This document shows, piece after piece, positions 23,201 to 32,400 of a stretch of 64,000 bases of DNA. Source of the DNA: Lampris incognitus (taxonomy: Eukaryota > Chordata > Actinopteri > Lampriformes > Lampridae); NCBI RefSeq assembly GCF_029633865.1, contig NC_079224.1, positions 22,815,677-22,879,676 of the forward strand. The letters run 5' to 3'. Both the position numbers and the translations under genes were made by a program. Within the stretch, counting starts at the first letter, position 1; each line of letters opens with the position of its first letter. The notes below the pieces were generated by a model. The model did not search any database. It had not been told where the DNA came from and saw only the letters and a list, made by a program, of their open reading frames with translations.

Positions 23201-23747
23201 ACATGAACAACTGTAGCCTTTAGCAACGACTGTTGATCCATTTGGGAACATCTTGTCATTGTCTGCTGCATATGCTACATAACCCTATGTGGGGCATACA
23301 TGTACATGACTGTGCTGCCTCGGGTCACATCCTACATGATGTAACAGTATGTCGCCTCTCACCCTCTGCTCCCTTCTCCAGGATCTTGTGAAAAGCCATC
23401 TAATGTACGCAGTACGTGAGGAGGTGGAGGTCTTAAAGGAGCAGATAAAGGAGCTGTTTGAGAGGAACTCTATTTTGGAGCGGGAGAATGCTGTGCTGAA
23501 ATCTCTGGCCAACAGCGAACAGCTGTCTCAGCTGTCCACCCAGTCAGCAAGCAGCTCCAACAGTACTCCTCCCCAGCAAGGACTTGGCCAGGCCCAGCCG
23601 CCGCCCTTGACCCAGCTACAGGTCCAGGCTCCAACACAGCCCCAGCCTCAAATTCAACCCCAGCCTCAGTCACATCCACAGCAGCTCCAGACTAAACCTC
23701 AGCTTGATCCCAGCCAGCAAGTGCAACCCAACGTCACCTCCGCTTAA
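2934..23747 (+). CDS. tsc22d2: TSC22 domain family protein 2, whole gene (coding exons joined)
   Basis: TSC22D proteins are leucine-zipper regulators that dimerise through the TSC box and work in growth and stress signalling. The N terminus [17 protein letters not shown] and the acidic block with [20 protein letters not shown] (residues about 30-50) match TSC22D2 rather than D1, D3 or D4. A second conserved box ([20 protein letters not shown], about residues 182-201) follows. The middle is Q/P/S-rich and low in complexity. The C terminus has the TSC box ([32 protein letters not shown]) and leucine zipper, then a Q/P-rich tail. Coding exons are 2934-4840, 14788-14862 (cassette), 20442-20597 (cassette), 21623-21674 and 23382-23747. 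Without cassettes the frame is 774 codons plus stop; with both it is 851. The start has no upstream rival that matches the family. Confidence 0.95.
4841..6354. other. tsc22d2 intron 1, proximal part
   Basis: Intron 1 runs from 4841 to 14787. In this part I see only AT-rich intron sequence, a G-run at 5493-5506 and short homopolymers. There is no coding signal. Confidence 0.5.
6355..6405. repeat. Perfect inverted repeat, 23-bp arms, 5-base loop
   Basis: Arm 6355-6377 is the exact reverse complement of arm 6383-6405, with loop GATTA. It lies in tsc22d2 intron 1. No terminal element signature or target duplication is evident. Confidence 0.9.
6476..7488. mobile_element. Non-autonomous hAT-type element, TAGAGATGCA ends
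   Basis: The left end TAGAGATGCACCAATCC and a degraded right end (CAACTCTA) bound about 1 kb. Flanks are CTTTTAAG (6468-6475) and CTTTTAAA (7489-7496), an 8-bp target duplication with one mismatch, typical of hAT elements. Both ends carry subterminal repeats of GATATC/CCGATA type. It contains an inverted repeat at about 6863-6927 and a possible LINE ORF1 scrap, but no hAT transposase. Confidence 0.7.
7190..7300 (-). pseudogene. Zinc-knuckle scrap, possible LINE ORF1
   Basis: On the minus strand a short frame reads [18 protein letters not shown] and then stops. This has the G-x2-GH-x4-C core of the zinc knuckles in ORF1 of Tx1/L1-type LINEs, but the first Cys pair is incomplete because the upstream sequence is a poly-T run. 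It lies inside the hAT-type element at 6476-7488, so it may be captured or nested DNA. The call is tentative. Confidence 0.3.
7497..8100. other. tsc22d2 intron 1, no feature seen
   Basis: I see nothing but ordinary AT-rich intron sequence here. Confidence 0.5.
8107..8217. repeat. Hairpin with (CA)n/(TA)n microsatellite core
   Basis: Arms AAATCGGTGTTGTGTATA (near 8107) and TATATACAACACCGATTT (ending near 8217) are inverted copies. The space between holds (AC)n followed by (AT)n. Short apparent reading frames across it on both strands are repeat artefacts. Confidence 0.8.
8289..8350. repeat. Inverted repeat, about 24-bp arms
   Basis: ATATCAACACAGATGCAGGA and its near-exact inverse TCCTGTATCTGCGTTGATAT face each other around an A/T-rich loop. 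It sits immediately before a second, larger palindrome and is probably part of the same fold-back repeat. Confidence 0.8.
8355..8490. repeat. Long imperfect palindrome, about 65-bp arms
   Basis: The left arm starts ATAATCCAGTGAGTCAAGTC and the right arm ends GACTTG...CACTGGATTAT. The centre is CAATCAGCTGATGATTG. Arms differ at a few positions. The flanking segments GAGGAGCGGAATATC and TTTTGCTCCTTATTC suggest the 8275-8515 block is a single fold-back element. Confidence 0.8.
8491..11049. other. tsc22d2 intron 1, mostly unremarkable
   Basis: It contains a TTTA/TTCA tetranucleotide run at about 8549-8587. A short scrap at 9411-9440 (TCAATTTTATTTGTATAGC) is a tail shared by many fish retroposons. 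There is a (TA)n/(TG)n run at about 10133-10170. I see no coding signal. Confidence 0.45.
11058..12223. mobile_element. Non-autonomous hAT-type element, TAGAGATGCA ends
   Basis: The left end TAGAGATGCAGTGAT and the right end ATCAGTGCATCTCTA form inverted termini. Flanks ATTGTAAT (11050-11057) and ATTTTAAT (12224-12231) make an 8-bp target duplication with one mismatch. It is the same end family as the element at 6476-7488, but the inner sequence is different. No transposase is visible. A coding-like stretch at about 11560-11690 (minus strand) is unexplained. Confidence 0.75.
12232..14787. other. tsc22d2 intron 1, distal part
   Basis: It holds a C/T-rich block at about 12700-12950 and a strong pyrimidine tract at 14690-14770 that leads into the acceptor of cassette exon 2. 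A 60-codon open frame at 13371-13553 has no splice or homology support. I see no other feature. Confidence 0.45.
14788..14862 (+). CDS. tsc22d2: tsc22d2 cassette exon A (25 codons)
   Basis: The acceptor is GGCACAG|GAACCC and the donor is GATAG|GTACAG. It is 75 bp and phase 2 at both ends, so it can be included or skipped without changing frame. With exon 1 it reads [20 protein letters not shown] and then KAHSD. The long pyrimidine tract before it supports use. Whether it is constitutive in any tissue cannot be told from DNA. Confidence 0.75.
14863..16526. other. tsc22d2 intron, no feature beyond microsatellite
   Basis: A (GT)n/(GC) run lies at about 14915-14973. I see nothing else. Confidence 0.45.
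16527..16650 (-). repeat. Dispersed fish repeat (CCATTATCCAAACCGCTTATCC family)
   Basis: It contains the inverse of the segment seen at 41137-41264 and 50617-50745 (tgatggactggcggcctgtc ... ggataagcggcttggataat). It looks like a retroposon-derived interspersed repeat. The family name is not known to me. Confidence 0.6.
17006..17385 (+). mobile_element. tRNA-derived SINE, family 1, copy 1
   Basis: It starts GGGCGTCTTGGTAGCGTAGC, so the A-box-like TAGCGTAGCRG is present. The segment that carries the B box in sister copies is deleted here. The body (ACAATTAGCCGTGTCTGC ... CCACATGTATCGGAGGAGGC) matches the other copies, and the end is an A/G-rich tail. Confidence 0.75.
17386..19104. other. tsc22d2 intron with a TG/TA/CA microsatellite
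   Basis: A self-complementary (GT)n-(TA)n-(CA)n array lies at about 18951-19029. The rest is featureless intron. Confidence 0.45.
19105..19529 (+). mobile_element. tRNA-derived SINE, family 1, copy 2
   Basis: It has an A-box region GGTGGCGTGGTGATC and an intact B box GGTTCGAATCC at 19161-19171, giving a pol III internal promoter. The conserved body ends in a G/A-rich tail. Open frames across it are by-products of its GC-rich body. Confidence 0.8.
19530..20441. other. tsc22d2 intron, no feature seen
   Basis: Ordinary intron sequence with a G-run at 20049-20060. It ends at the acceptor of cassette exon B. Confidence 0.45.
20442..20597 (+). CDS. tsc22d2: tsc22d2 cassette exon B (52 codons), predicted
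   Basis: The acceptor is CCCTCTTAG|TGCCGC and the donor is CCACAG|GTAACG. It is 156 bp and phase 2 at both ends, matching the phase of every other junction between exon 1 and the TSC-box exon. In that frame it reads [18 protein letters not shown] and on to [14 protein letters not shown], with no stop. A second possible acceptor lies at GTTACAG|GAGC, but it would change the frame. No homolog is known to me. Support is phase and splice-site quality only. Confidence 0.55.
20598..21622. other. tsc22d2 intron, no feature seen
   Basis: AT-rich intron with no repeat or coding signal noticed. Confidence 0.45.
21623..21674 (+). CDS. tsc22d2: tsc22d2 TSC-box exon 1
   Basis: The acceptor is TTTTGCAG|TGCC and the donor is GCTATG|GTAAGT. 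It encodes [18 protein letters not shown], the invariant start of the TSC box. It enters at phase 2 and leaves at phase 0. Confidence 0.95.
21743..22168 (+). mobile_element. tRNA-derived SINE, family 1, copy 3
   Basis: B box GGTTCGAATCC is at 21798-21808 and the full conserved body follows, ending in an A/G-rich tail. It sits about 70 bp downstream of the TSC-box exon donor. Confidence 0.8.
22593..22950. repeat. Inverted pair of the CCATTATCCAAACCGCTTATCC repeat
   Basis: A plus-orientation head at 22593-22655 and an inverted piece at about 22838-22950 flank about 180 bp of AT-rich DNA. This looks like two truncated copies facing each other, or one copy with an internal inversion. Confidence 0.5.
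23382..23747 (+). CDS. tsc22d2: tsc22d2 last coding exon (TSC box 2, leucine zipper, tail)
   Basis: The acceptor is CTTCTCCAG|GATCTT. It encodes [20 protein letters not shown], the zipper with leucines in [19 protein letters not shown], then a Q/P-rich tail ending NVTSA and TAA at 23745-23747. The tail differs from mammalian D2 but has the same length class and composition. Confidence 0.95.
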   Translation, partial: DLVKSHLMYAVREEVEVLKEQIKELFERNSILERENAVLKSLANSEQLSQLSTQSASSSNSTPPQQGLGQAQPPPLTQLQVQAPTQPQPQIQPQPQSHPQQLQTKPQLDPSQQVQPNVTSA

Positions 23748-25415
23748 AGTGTATCCTCCCTCTTTACTTCCCAGAGGGCAGAAAAAAGAGCATCTTCTCT
23801 ACAACTTATCGGAATTAGCGTAAAACATATTGGAATTAGCATATGTGAAATTGAAAAAAAAAAACTTCTTAGCCACCAGCTTGACCTCCAAGTACAGTGC
23901 TTGTGTGTGTATGCGTGTGTGCGTGCGTACGTGTGTCCGTCCGTGAGAGAGAGCAAGCCAGTGTGTTGAGTGAATTTATGTTTGAATGCATGTGTACTGT
24001 GGGCCTTTCCAGTGTTAATGCAATCATTGAGAGAAAGAACAGGATTGATAGCAGCAGAGTATCAGGGAAGATTATGGCTTTTTATCCTGGCCATTGTGCT
24101 GGACTTGCTAACTGGTTGACTGCTGGGACAAAGCCTGTAGACTGGTTGCCTGCCTCTTCTTGGACAAGGCTTGATCCAGACTTGCCTTTTGCCCCGATCT
24201 AAAGCTTGGACATGGAAGGGGAGTGGCACTGCTCACACAAGAGACAGATGGGAGTGACTGTCACAGAGAGTGATATTTTTCTAAATGAGATAATTGGGTG
24301 GGTGAAGCCGTGTATTTTTAGCCTTGCTGTTTCATGTTGTAAAAGTAAGAAGTGGGGGAGAGAGGGAGAGTCTATTTTTAGAGCGCCACCGCTGCCATTA
24401 CTCTTACATTTAAGTCTAACCCTTGCATCGGTCTTGAGTTCTACTGTTATTGTTTTAATTTATTACAGGGCTGCTATTTTCATAAATGAACAATGTCATG
24501 ACACCTGTTATAAAATAAACATAAGCCTTTTCCTCCATTGCCCCTCCTATTTCTTTTACAGCATTTTAAATGATTGGCCATATTTTCCAGGGGTATTCGG
24601 CCGTTTGAAAATGTAGGCATGGTAAAATAAATTCTGACAGACATTAAAACACTAAATTTTTCTTTTCTTGTGATGAATTGCCAATTTATAATCAAATTTA
24701 AGATCCAGTATGAATGTACTTTTTGTATAGTGTAAAGTATTAGTCTTGCAAGGTGACCACAGCCTGGTGATATGAAATCTCGTGATCAACCTGCAGTAGG
24801 CATTTGAAGATGACTTAGTTTATCAAACAATGAATTTTTGTTGCCATACCCCCCATCCCTGATAAAACGCCCACACCCTCATTCCTGTTTTTTTTCCCCA
24901 ATAATTTTTTCTTAAGGGTCAGGGGGGGAAAAGCTGTGAAATCCTTCAACCTACTTTGTAACCAAAGATGAAAAGCTGTGTAAATCAGTTATTTTTAAAT
25001 GCGCAGATGTATTTTTTTTTGTTACTTCCTTCTTCACAACAAAATATTTTGTTGCTGTTCAGCATGTTCTGCATGATCTGTACTCTTCAAACCACTTTCT
25101 GACCTCATTTTTATTCAGCACTCATTGTAAGATAGTCTGTGAACAATGTAAATGGGGATAAACACATGGAGCAAAGAGCTGGAGTTGGCAGAGAAAAAAT
25201 AACCTAGTGCTACAAACACTAGTCACAAAATGAAGTGAGCCATGTTTTCATTTAAATGGTGTTTCAATTTCATATGCCAATAGTTTTGTTACATTGCAAA
25301 TTTTAATGTATTTAAATAAAAGCAATATTCAGATTCCATTGCTTGTCAGAAGTTTGTCTTGTCAATCTGGCTGAAATCGGTGCATTAATAAATGCTACAT
25401 CTGCTCATTAATAAA
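23748..25415 (+). promoter_or_regulatory. tsc22d2: tsc22d2 3' UTR with candidate poly(A) signals
   Basis: AATAAA hexamers occur at 24514-24519, 25315-25320, 25387-25392 and 25410-25415. The last three are clustered, so most transcripts probably end near 25340-25440. The UTR is U-rich with several ATTTA-like stretches. Confidence 0.6.
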
Positions 25416-25676
25416 ACCTTGTGAAATGTTACTTATGAATATAGCAGCAAGCCATTTACTGTGATAGTTACACTTAGCATTGCCTCTGAGAATCTTGTGT
25501 TGCCTTTCCTTTAACCCTGAAGATTTTCTAAACTTTTCTGTTTTGTTCCGCTTGTAAATTACAAAAAAAAAAAATCCTGGACAAAAATAGTAGCGTTGTT
25601 TTTCCAGTAGATGGCACTGTTTGAAATGAAAACGACGCTAAACTGCTCCACAGGGAGTCTGATGCATACACTAGGC

Positions 25677-25917
25677 CAGCGTTTCCCAACCCAGTCCTCA
25701 AGGAACCCCTATCCTGCAGATTTTCATTGTAACCCTGCATAGCTATCCCTGGTTGTACTTACTCAACCAGTCATCTCACAGCACTTAATTATGCAAGTGT
25801 GCAACGTCTGACATAATTCGTTGCTGATTGGTTGAATAACTACAAACAGGTACCTATTCAGGATTGCAAAGAAAATCTGCAGGATAGGGGTTCCTTGAGG
25901 ACTGGGTTGGGAAACTG
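25677..25917. mobile_element. hAT MITE, 241 bp, perfect 8-bp TSD
   Basis: Inverted termini are CAGCGTTTCCCAACCCAGTC and its near-inverse ending GGGTTGGGAAACTG. The arms extend about 50 bp. Both flanks are CACTAGGC (25669-25676 and 25918-25925), a perfect 8-bp target duplication. It has no coding capacity. It lies between the converging tsc22d2 and fyttd1 3' ends. Confidence 0.92.
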
Positions 25918-25925
25918 CACTAGGC

Positions 25926-26388
25926 TGAAGCACCAATAAGTATGAGTTTTGAAAGAGAAGACAGTGTGGCATTTATTTGAACTAACATTACAAAACAACT
26001 TTTAGAAAGGTCAAAAAGCGATGGGTTAACATACGTGCCACCCTAAACTAGACAGCAGTCCTCTATATGGCAAGAGGGATTTCTTCCAAGAAGTCCTCAC
26101 TTTTGTGTTGACAGTCACAGGTACAATGACATCAATAAAAATAACCACAACCACAAAATAGTGTCCTCCATTAATAGCTGCACCCAGGAGTTCTCATAGC
26201 TGAGTAGTTATGCACTTGGAACTGGTATTTCTCCCTCAGTTAACCTCCTTTCTCTTAAGTTAAAGTAAAATCATTCCCAATAGGTCAGCGCAAGACTGGT
26301 CAGCACTATTCCATCCATCGGAAGGGTCCAGTATGTGAGTCTGAGCAGGGCAAAAAGGATTCCCAGTCCTTTTTCCTTGTGTCTCCAG
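25926..26388 (-). promoter_or_regulatory. fyttd1: fyttd1 3' UTR with poly(A) signal
   Basis: On the minus strand the sequence after the fyttd1 stop (26389) contains AATAAA at 25977-25972. This would place the transcript end about 30 bp from the MITE at 25677-25917. The end is inferred from the hexamer. Confidence 0.5.
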
Positions 26389-26490
26389 CTAGCCCACGGT
26401 AACAAATCTGCTGCCTTTATTGCTTTGTGCTGTGGCAGTGCGCTGATCTTTCAGGATGCGGAATCGCTCGTTCAAAGTCATCGCTGTCTG
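26389..26490 (-). CDS. fyttd1: fyttd1 last coding exon
   Basis: A tandem acceptor CACAG|CAG|ACAGCG lets the exon start at 26490 (adding Gln) or 26487. It encodes TAMTLNERFRILKDQRTATA then QSNKGSRFVTVG and TAG at 26391-26389. The Gln form matches mammalian GKQTGMTL best. Confidence 0.9.
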   Translation of the reverse strand, partial: QTAMTLNERFRILKDQRTATAQSNKGSRFVTVG

Positions 26491-29400
26491 CTGTGAGGGG
26501 GAAGAGGAGGAGACTTGTCAGCAAACCCCTACTAAAATTTTTCACTCAACTGCGAGCACAGAGTTTGATCTGGTGTACTTTCTTCAACTATTGTAATAGA
26601 AAAAGATAAATCGAAGTTCTCCAAGGGCCTTTTGAGAGGATAAATGACTCGGTAGGTGCCATGGTTTTGGAAGATTTGGAGCAGTGAGTCACTTAATTAT
26701 GACCCTCATAGGCCCGTGTACTTGCTCATAAAGAAAATCCAACCATCATTCCCTCACCGGTTTCCCAACACTGTTTATGTCAAACTGGAGAGCCACTCCT
26801 TTTGGCGTTTTCTTCTCTATAACACCCGTCTTCACTGGGACAAAGCTGACAGCTGGGGGGTGTAGGGACCATGCAGAGGGAGGCCTAGGGGAAGTTTGAG
26901 AGAAACTTAACGTTTATCGTTACACCCATGTTTGCAATGTGCCTTATGTGTATTGTGAAGAGTGGGGTTTCAATGCCACATGAAAATTTCTTGCACATAC
27001 AATGTGTTTAGCAATTGAGGACAACGCTGATTACAAAAAAAAATTACTTTCTGAACGTGCCGACACAACCAGTTATCTCATAAAGTGACAGTTAAGACAT
27101 TACGTGTTGTTTAAAGGATTCTGTTGGGTTTATATGGTTGGCAGTATTTACTCAGGCTGTGTTCTGGCTGTGGGGTTGTCGATCGATACTGTCAGGATTC
27201 CACTGCCATTCGTTGATGTGCGCCACCTGGTGGTAAAACGGAAGAAGGTAATATTACTGGATTGGCAAGATGTACCAGAGATAAAACAAATAACAATGTG
27301 CCCTAAAGTGTTGGACGAGGATTACCACTGACATCTCCCCCTTTTAAACATATGTCTCCATCAAATACACATACAACATGTTTTAAACCAACATATTTTG
27401 TCAGGTGTACAGCTAATGCTGAAAAAACATCTACAAATACTCACTGGCGAGTTCTGACCGGAGCTGTGCGCTGATTTGGCTTCTGCACCTGGGCATGAAT
27501 CTGAAGGGTGGAGAAATTTCACATGAGGAATAAACTCACAGTAGGAATAGTCACAGTAGGATCTATTCAATAAATAGCTTAGGTCATAAAGAGGCTTTCA
27601 GATAAGCTGTTGTATCTGCACACGTGCCTTTCATATAGTGAAATATAAGTGTGATCAATTCACACATATAAATATTCACAACATGATCTGTTACACTATA
27701 AATAGATCTAATGATACCCCTTACACCTGGATGTCAGAGCCCCCCTAGAAAACTGGAGGTAATAAATACCTTGAGCCCCCTACGGATGAGAAAGGTTGCC
27801 TGACGCGCCTCCCTCTGGGCCTGATGGACAGGTGGCAATGGTCTGTATCATTGAGATACAAGAATTAGTATCAAGAATATTACTAGTGTACTTCATATGA
27901 CATGCACTCTTGTGGCATTGTCCAGCTCCTTCTTTTTTTGGGGGGGGATTTTTTTTCTCCCCTTTTCTCCCCAATTGCACCCAGCCAATTAACCCACTCT
28001 TCTGAGGTGTACCAGTCGCTGCTCCACCCTCTCTGCTGATCCAGGGAGGGCTGCAGACTACAACATGTCTCCTCCAATACATGTGGGTCACCAGCCGCTT
28101 CTTTTCACCTGACAGTGAGTAGTTTCGCCAGGGGGACATAGCATGTGGGAGGAACACGCTATTCCCCCCAGTTCCTCCTCCCCCTGAACAAGCACCCCGA
28201 CCAGCCAGAGGAGGCGCTAGTGCAGCGGCCAGGTAACATACCCACATCCGGCTTCCCACCCACAGACACGGCCAATTGTGTCTGTAGGGATGCCCGACCA
28301 TGCTGGAGGTAACACAGGAATTCGATCCGGCGATCCCCATGTTGGTAGGCAATGGAATAGCCCGCCACGCTACCCGGACGCCAGCTCCTTTTTAATTTGA
28401 ACCTACTACCACTTGCCATTGGTGAGCTATCCATGGCACATGACATGCAGTCTTGGCTATGATACTACTTTTTGAAACTAAAGTGTCTGTAGGAGAAACA
28501 TGAACATATCTACTGACTTGCTCGTCATTTTGGATAAAAAGGTCTGCTAAACGAGAAAGTAAAATTCTAAATGTAACTAGTAGCTAATGGAAATTAATTC
28601 AACTTCACTTTGCATAATTTTATGTTTTCTTGTTTCCCCCACATGAAGAATCATTAATAAGACCCTGTTCGTATTTTTAGATCTCACCGTCTCTGCAGCT
28701 GAAATGGTCTCCTTACTGATGCTGTATTCTGGCCTCTCTGTGGGTCTGCTGCTCTGTAGCGCTTTCGTTGCACATCTGATCTTCTGTATTGGGCTTCATT
28801 GTATTGGATAAAAGGCCTTGTTTTCTGGATGGGGAAGTTTTAAAGTAAACAATTCATACAGGTGGAGTAAGGTCGACTTTTTGGATGTTTCACCATGTCA
28901 CTGTATCCTAAAATCTTCTGATCAGTTTATAGCTCCATGTGGCGTAATGAATGTAGCATAAACTCTTTATGACAGTTAGCTGCCTCCCACAAACTTCAAA
29001 AGGCCACTGACATGGTGGAAGTACAGATGCAGGGTACAAAAGCTGGATTCAGTTCTAGAATACGATGCCAGATAAATTGACTTTCTTTCAGTTATACTTG
29101 TCAATGTTTCTCCCCCTAGAAAATATAGCTAATACACCTAATATCCAGAGTCAGCCAATACAATTTGTATCACATAATGCATTTTAAGTGCCCTCATTTT
29201 TGTTTTACACTGATGTTTTGGATCCCATTAACTTCAGTTTTCCACAAGCACTTGCTTTCTTTCAGACACTGGGAGCTCCAACCCAATGAAGAAGAATGCT
29301 ACCAGAATTATTTTTTAGCCTTCTCATCTCCAACTGTGTGAGCCTTAGTATAACTTCCCCCAAGAAGTAAAAATTTAGCTGACATTGGGGTTAACAAGAT

Positions 29401-32400
29401 GAGGTATAGCATGCCAGTGTTTTGGGGGGGCTCAACATTTTTGCCTGCCTCCCTCACTTTCTTCACTCCCTTTTGTTATCTTTTGTTGGCCACCGTTAAA
29501 CTTTCTGCGGCCTTCCATTACTCGATGTTATAGACAGTATATCACTGTGGTAATCATTATTGCTGTCAGGCAAAAATCCCATACCTGCAAAGAAGCTTAC
29601 TTTACAGGAAGTGAAAAAAAGATTTCATCATTTTAAACCAAACATTACATTATTACAAGCTTTGGAAAACACGTTGCATTTGATTAGGAATATTGAGACA
29701 TTCACAAACTCTTAACTAGGTACCTATACATTCGGTTTACATATTAGAAAGAACATTGCCAAATTTGCAGATACGTTAATTTCGCCACCAGACAGCAATG
29801 TTCTGTTCTTAAAAAAAGCATGGAAATAAGGGTAGTCTCATCCCATGAATCGTTAAAATTATAGAAATGAACTTTCAGCAGAGAGGTAGAGAAATCAACT
29901 TTTGTTACATCTGCTCTCCTTTTTATTGAAAATGAAATCATTCATTTTCACAGAAAGTTAAATCAGTTCATCTGGACACATCGTTTATTGAGAGAAACGT
30001 TTCATCACTCATCTAAGTGACCTCTTCAGTCTCAACTGACTGCAGCTATTCCCATCCTTAGGATATGCACATCACATCTGCATATGAAACCGATTGTTGT
30101 TTTTCAGTGTTATGTTACTGTATTGTTTTTAAGGGTAGGGATACCTGCAATCATTTGAGACTGAAGAGGCCACTGCATAAAGCCACTTTATTTTGTCATT
30201 GTATCCTTACAACAAATTTGATCTCTGCATTTAACCCATCCTATTGTACAGGAGCAGTGGGCAGCCGTAGCGCCCAGGGACCAACTCCTGTTCTTCTTTC
30301 CATTGCCTTGGTCAAGGGCAAAGTCAGGAGTATTAACCCCAACAAGCATGTCTTTTTGATGGTGGGAGGAAACCGGAATATCCAGAGGAAACCCACGCAG
30401 ACACAGGGAGAACATGCAAACTTCACACAGAAAGGACCTGGGACGGCCTGGGGTTTGAACCCAAGACCTATGTTAACCACTGGGCATGGTGGCCCAGTGG
30501 TTAGCATATGACAACTGCTGTTAGAGGATCGGTTTTGGTCATTATGCAACTGTACTGTTTATAAGGTTGGGGATCCCCGCAGTTAGCTGAGACTGACAAA
30601 GTCAATTAGATGTTTGATGAAACGTTTCTCCCACTAAACCTTGTGTCCCGATGAACTGATTCAGCTTTTCTGGAATATGTAATATGTCCATAGAATTAAT
30701 GAAATAACCTCAAGTAAACTCGTAATCAATATGTACAACTATATCCATAGAATTAATGAAATAACCTCAAGTAACCTCGTAATCAATACATACAACTATA
30801 AAACTGTACCCACCAGTTAGGTTGATTTTACACAGTTCATTTGATTGAATCCTTATTCACTCTCATCAAAATTAATGTCACTGGCCCACTAAAATGCTGA
30901 GGAGCACAATGCACTAAATATGATTGAGGTAAGAATGTATGATAAAGCTCTTCTCTTCTGAAATACAAAGAGTTACAAATTGACTATACATTACATGGGC
31001 TTTAGCATTTGTTTTTCTTCCACCCTTACACTGGTGGCCAGTAATCATTTACCTTGTTCCACCAGCTCATCAGCAGGTTAAAGAATGCACTCAGTGAGTG
31101 AGCAGAGGGTGGCGTAAGAAGACATGACATATACAGGACAAGCACTGAGAACTTACATAGAAGAATCAACATTGACAGGTTTACTGGCAGATAGTCGCAG
31201 GGAGGACATCATTTTCAATTAATTCCCTCCCATTTTGCTTTTAAAACGTATCTTGGAAACAGAAAACTGACGGTGGATTTCTTTATCACTTACTGTCACA
31301 ATAATCACTTATAATCCACCAGCAGGGACAATGCATATGCATTAAAGCCAAGTGTCTTGATGCATGCTCAATAATCCAGGTAAGGAAATCCTAGAAAGTT
31401 GATTGAATCAGTTCATCTGTCCAGTTCATCTGGACATTTTTAGTGGGAGAAACATTTCATCATTCATCTAAGTGACTTCGTCAGTCTCAGCTGACTGTAG
31501 GTATCTTCAACCTTATAAACAGCATAATTGCATAATGACCGAAACCAACGATCTGTTCAGCCGTTATACAACTGTGCTGTTTTTAAGGTTGGGGATACCT
31601 GCAGTCACCTGAGACTGACGAAGTCACTTAGATGAATGATGAAATGTTTCTCCTACTAAACGTTGTGTCCAGATGAACTGATTCAACTTTCTGGGATTAA
31701 GGCCAAGTCTACCTTTCAGATGGTTACAAAATGAAGGCTCTTCTAAACTGATGATACCAGTGCCCCAACATACTTGGCTGGCCCTAGTGTGTATGATTTC
31801 CTGTAGTACCTGAGCAACTGCTGTCCTGTTGAGTAGGCTGGTGCCTTTCTGTAGCGCAGCTGGCCTCCTAGCTGCCAGTCCGGTGATGACCCCTTGACCA
31901 CGTCGTCGACCAACTGGGGGTGGGACCCTTCTGCCTCTCAACTTAGTTACTCTACCTCGTGACACACCACTCCCTGGAAAAGACATTGATGTACAGTGCC
32001 TTCAGAAAATATTCACCTCCCCTCCCATTGAACTTTTTCTTATTCGGTTCCCATTACACCATCAAACTTTAATGCATTGAAATATTTCTCCCTTCAGTAA
32101 CACAATGAATGCAACATATTTATAAAGCAAAAAAATCTTAAGAATTTTTTGAAAATAAAAGACAAACTGTTCATGCGCAAAAGTGTTAAAACCTCAAGAG
32201 TAATTTTTAGACAGACCTTCAGCAGCAATTAAAGCAGTGTGTCTTCAGGGGTACGTCTTTCTCAGACTGCAGAAGGTCAAATCCGCAAAGGACTGAAGAC
32301 ATTATACATCTAGTAGGGTCTAAAACCTCAATTCCGTGACCACTCTCTGGTTAACATGTTTTGATGATTTATTTGACTTCTATGGACCTTTTGAAAGAAA

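Noticed and set aside
27780-28352. 190-codon open frame on the minus strand
   Set aside because: It lies almost wholly in a family-1 SINE. Similar frames occur in the other SINE copies because the body is GC-rich and stop-poor.
30683-30796. Considered as a CRISPR-like or regulatory array
   Set aside because: Only two adjacent units and no spacers, in a vertebrate intron. It is a simple tandem duplication.
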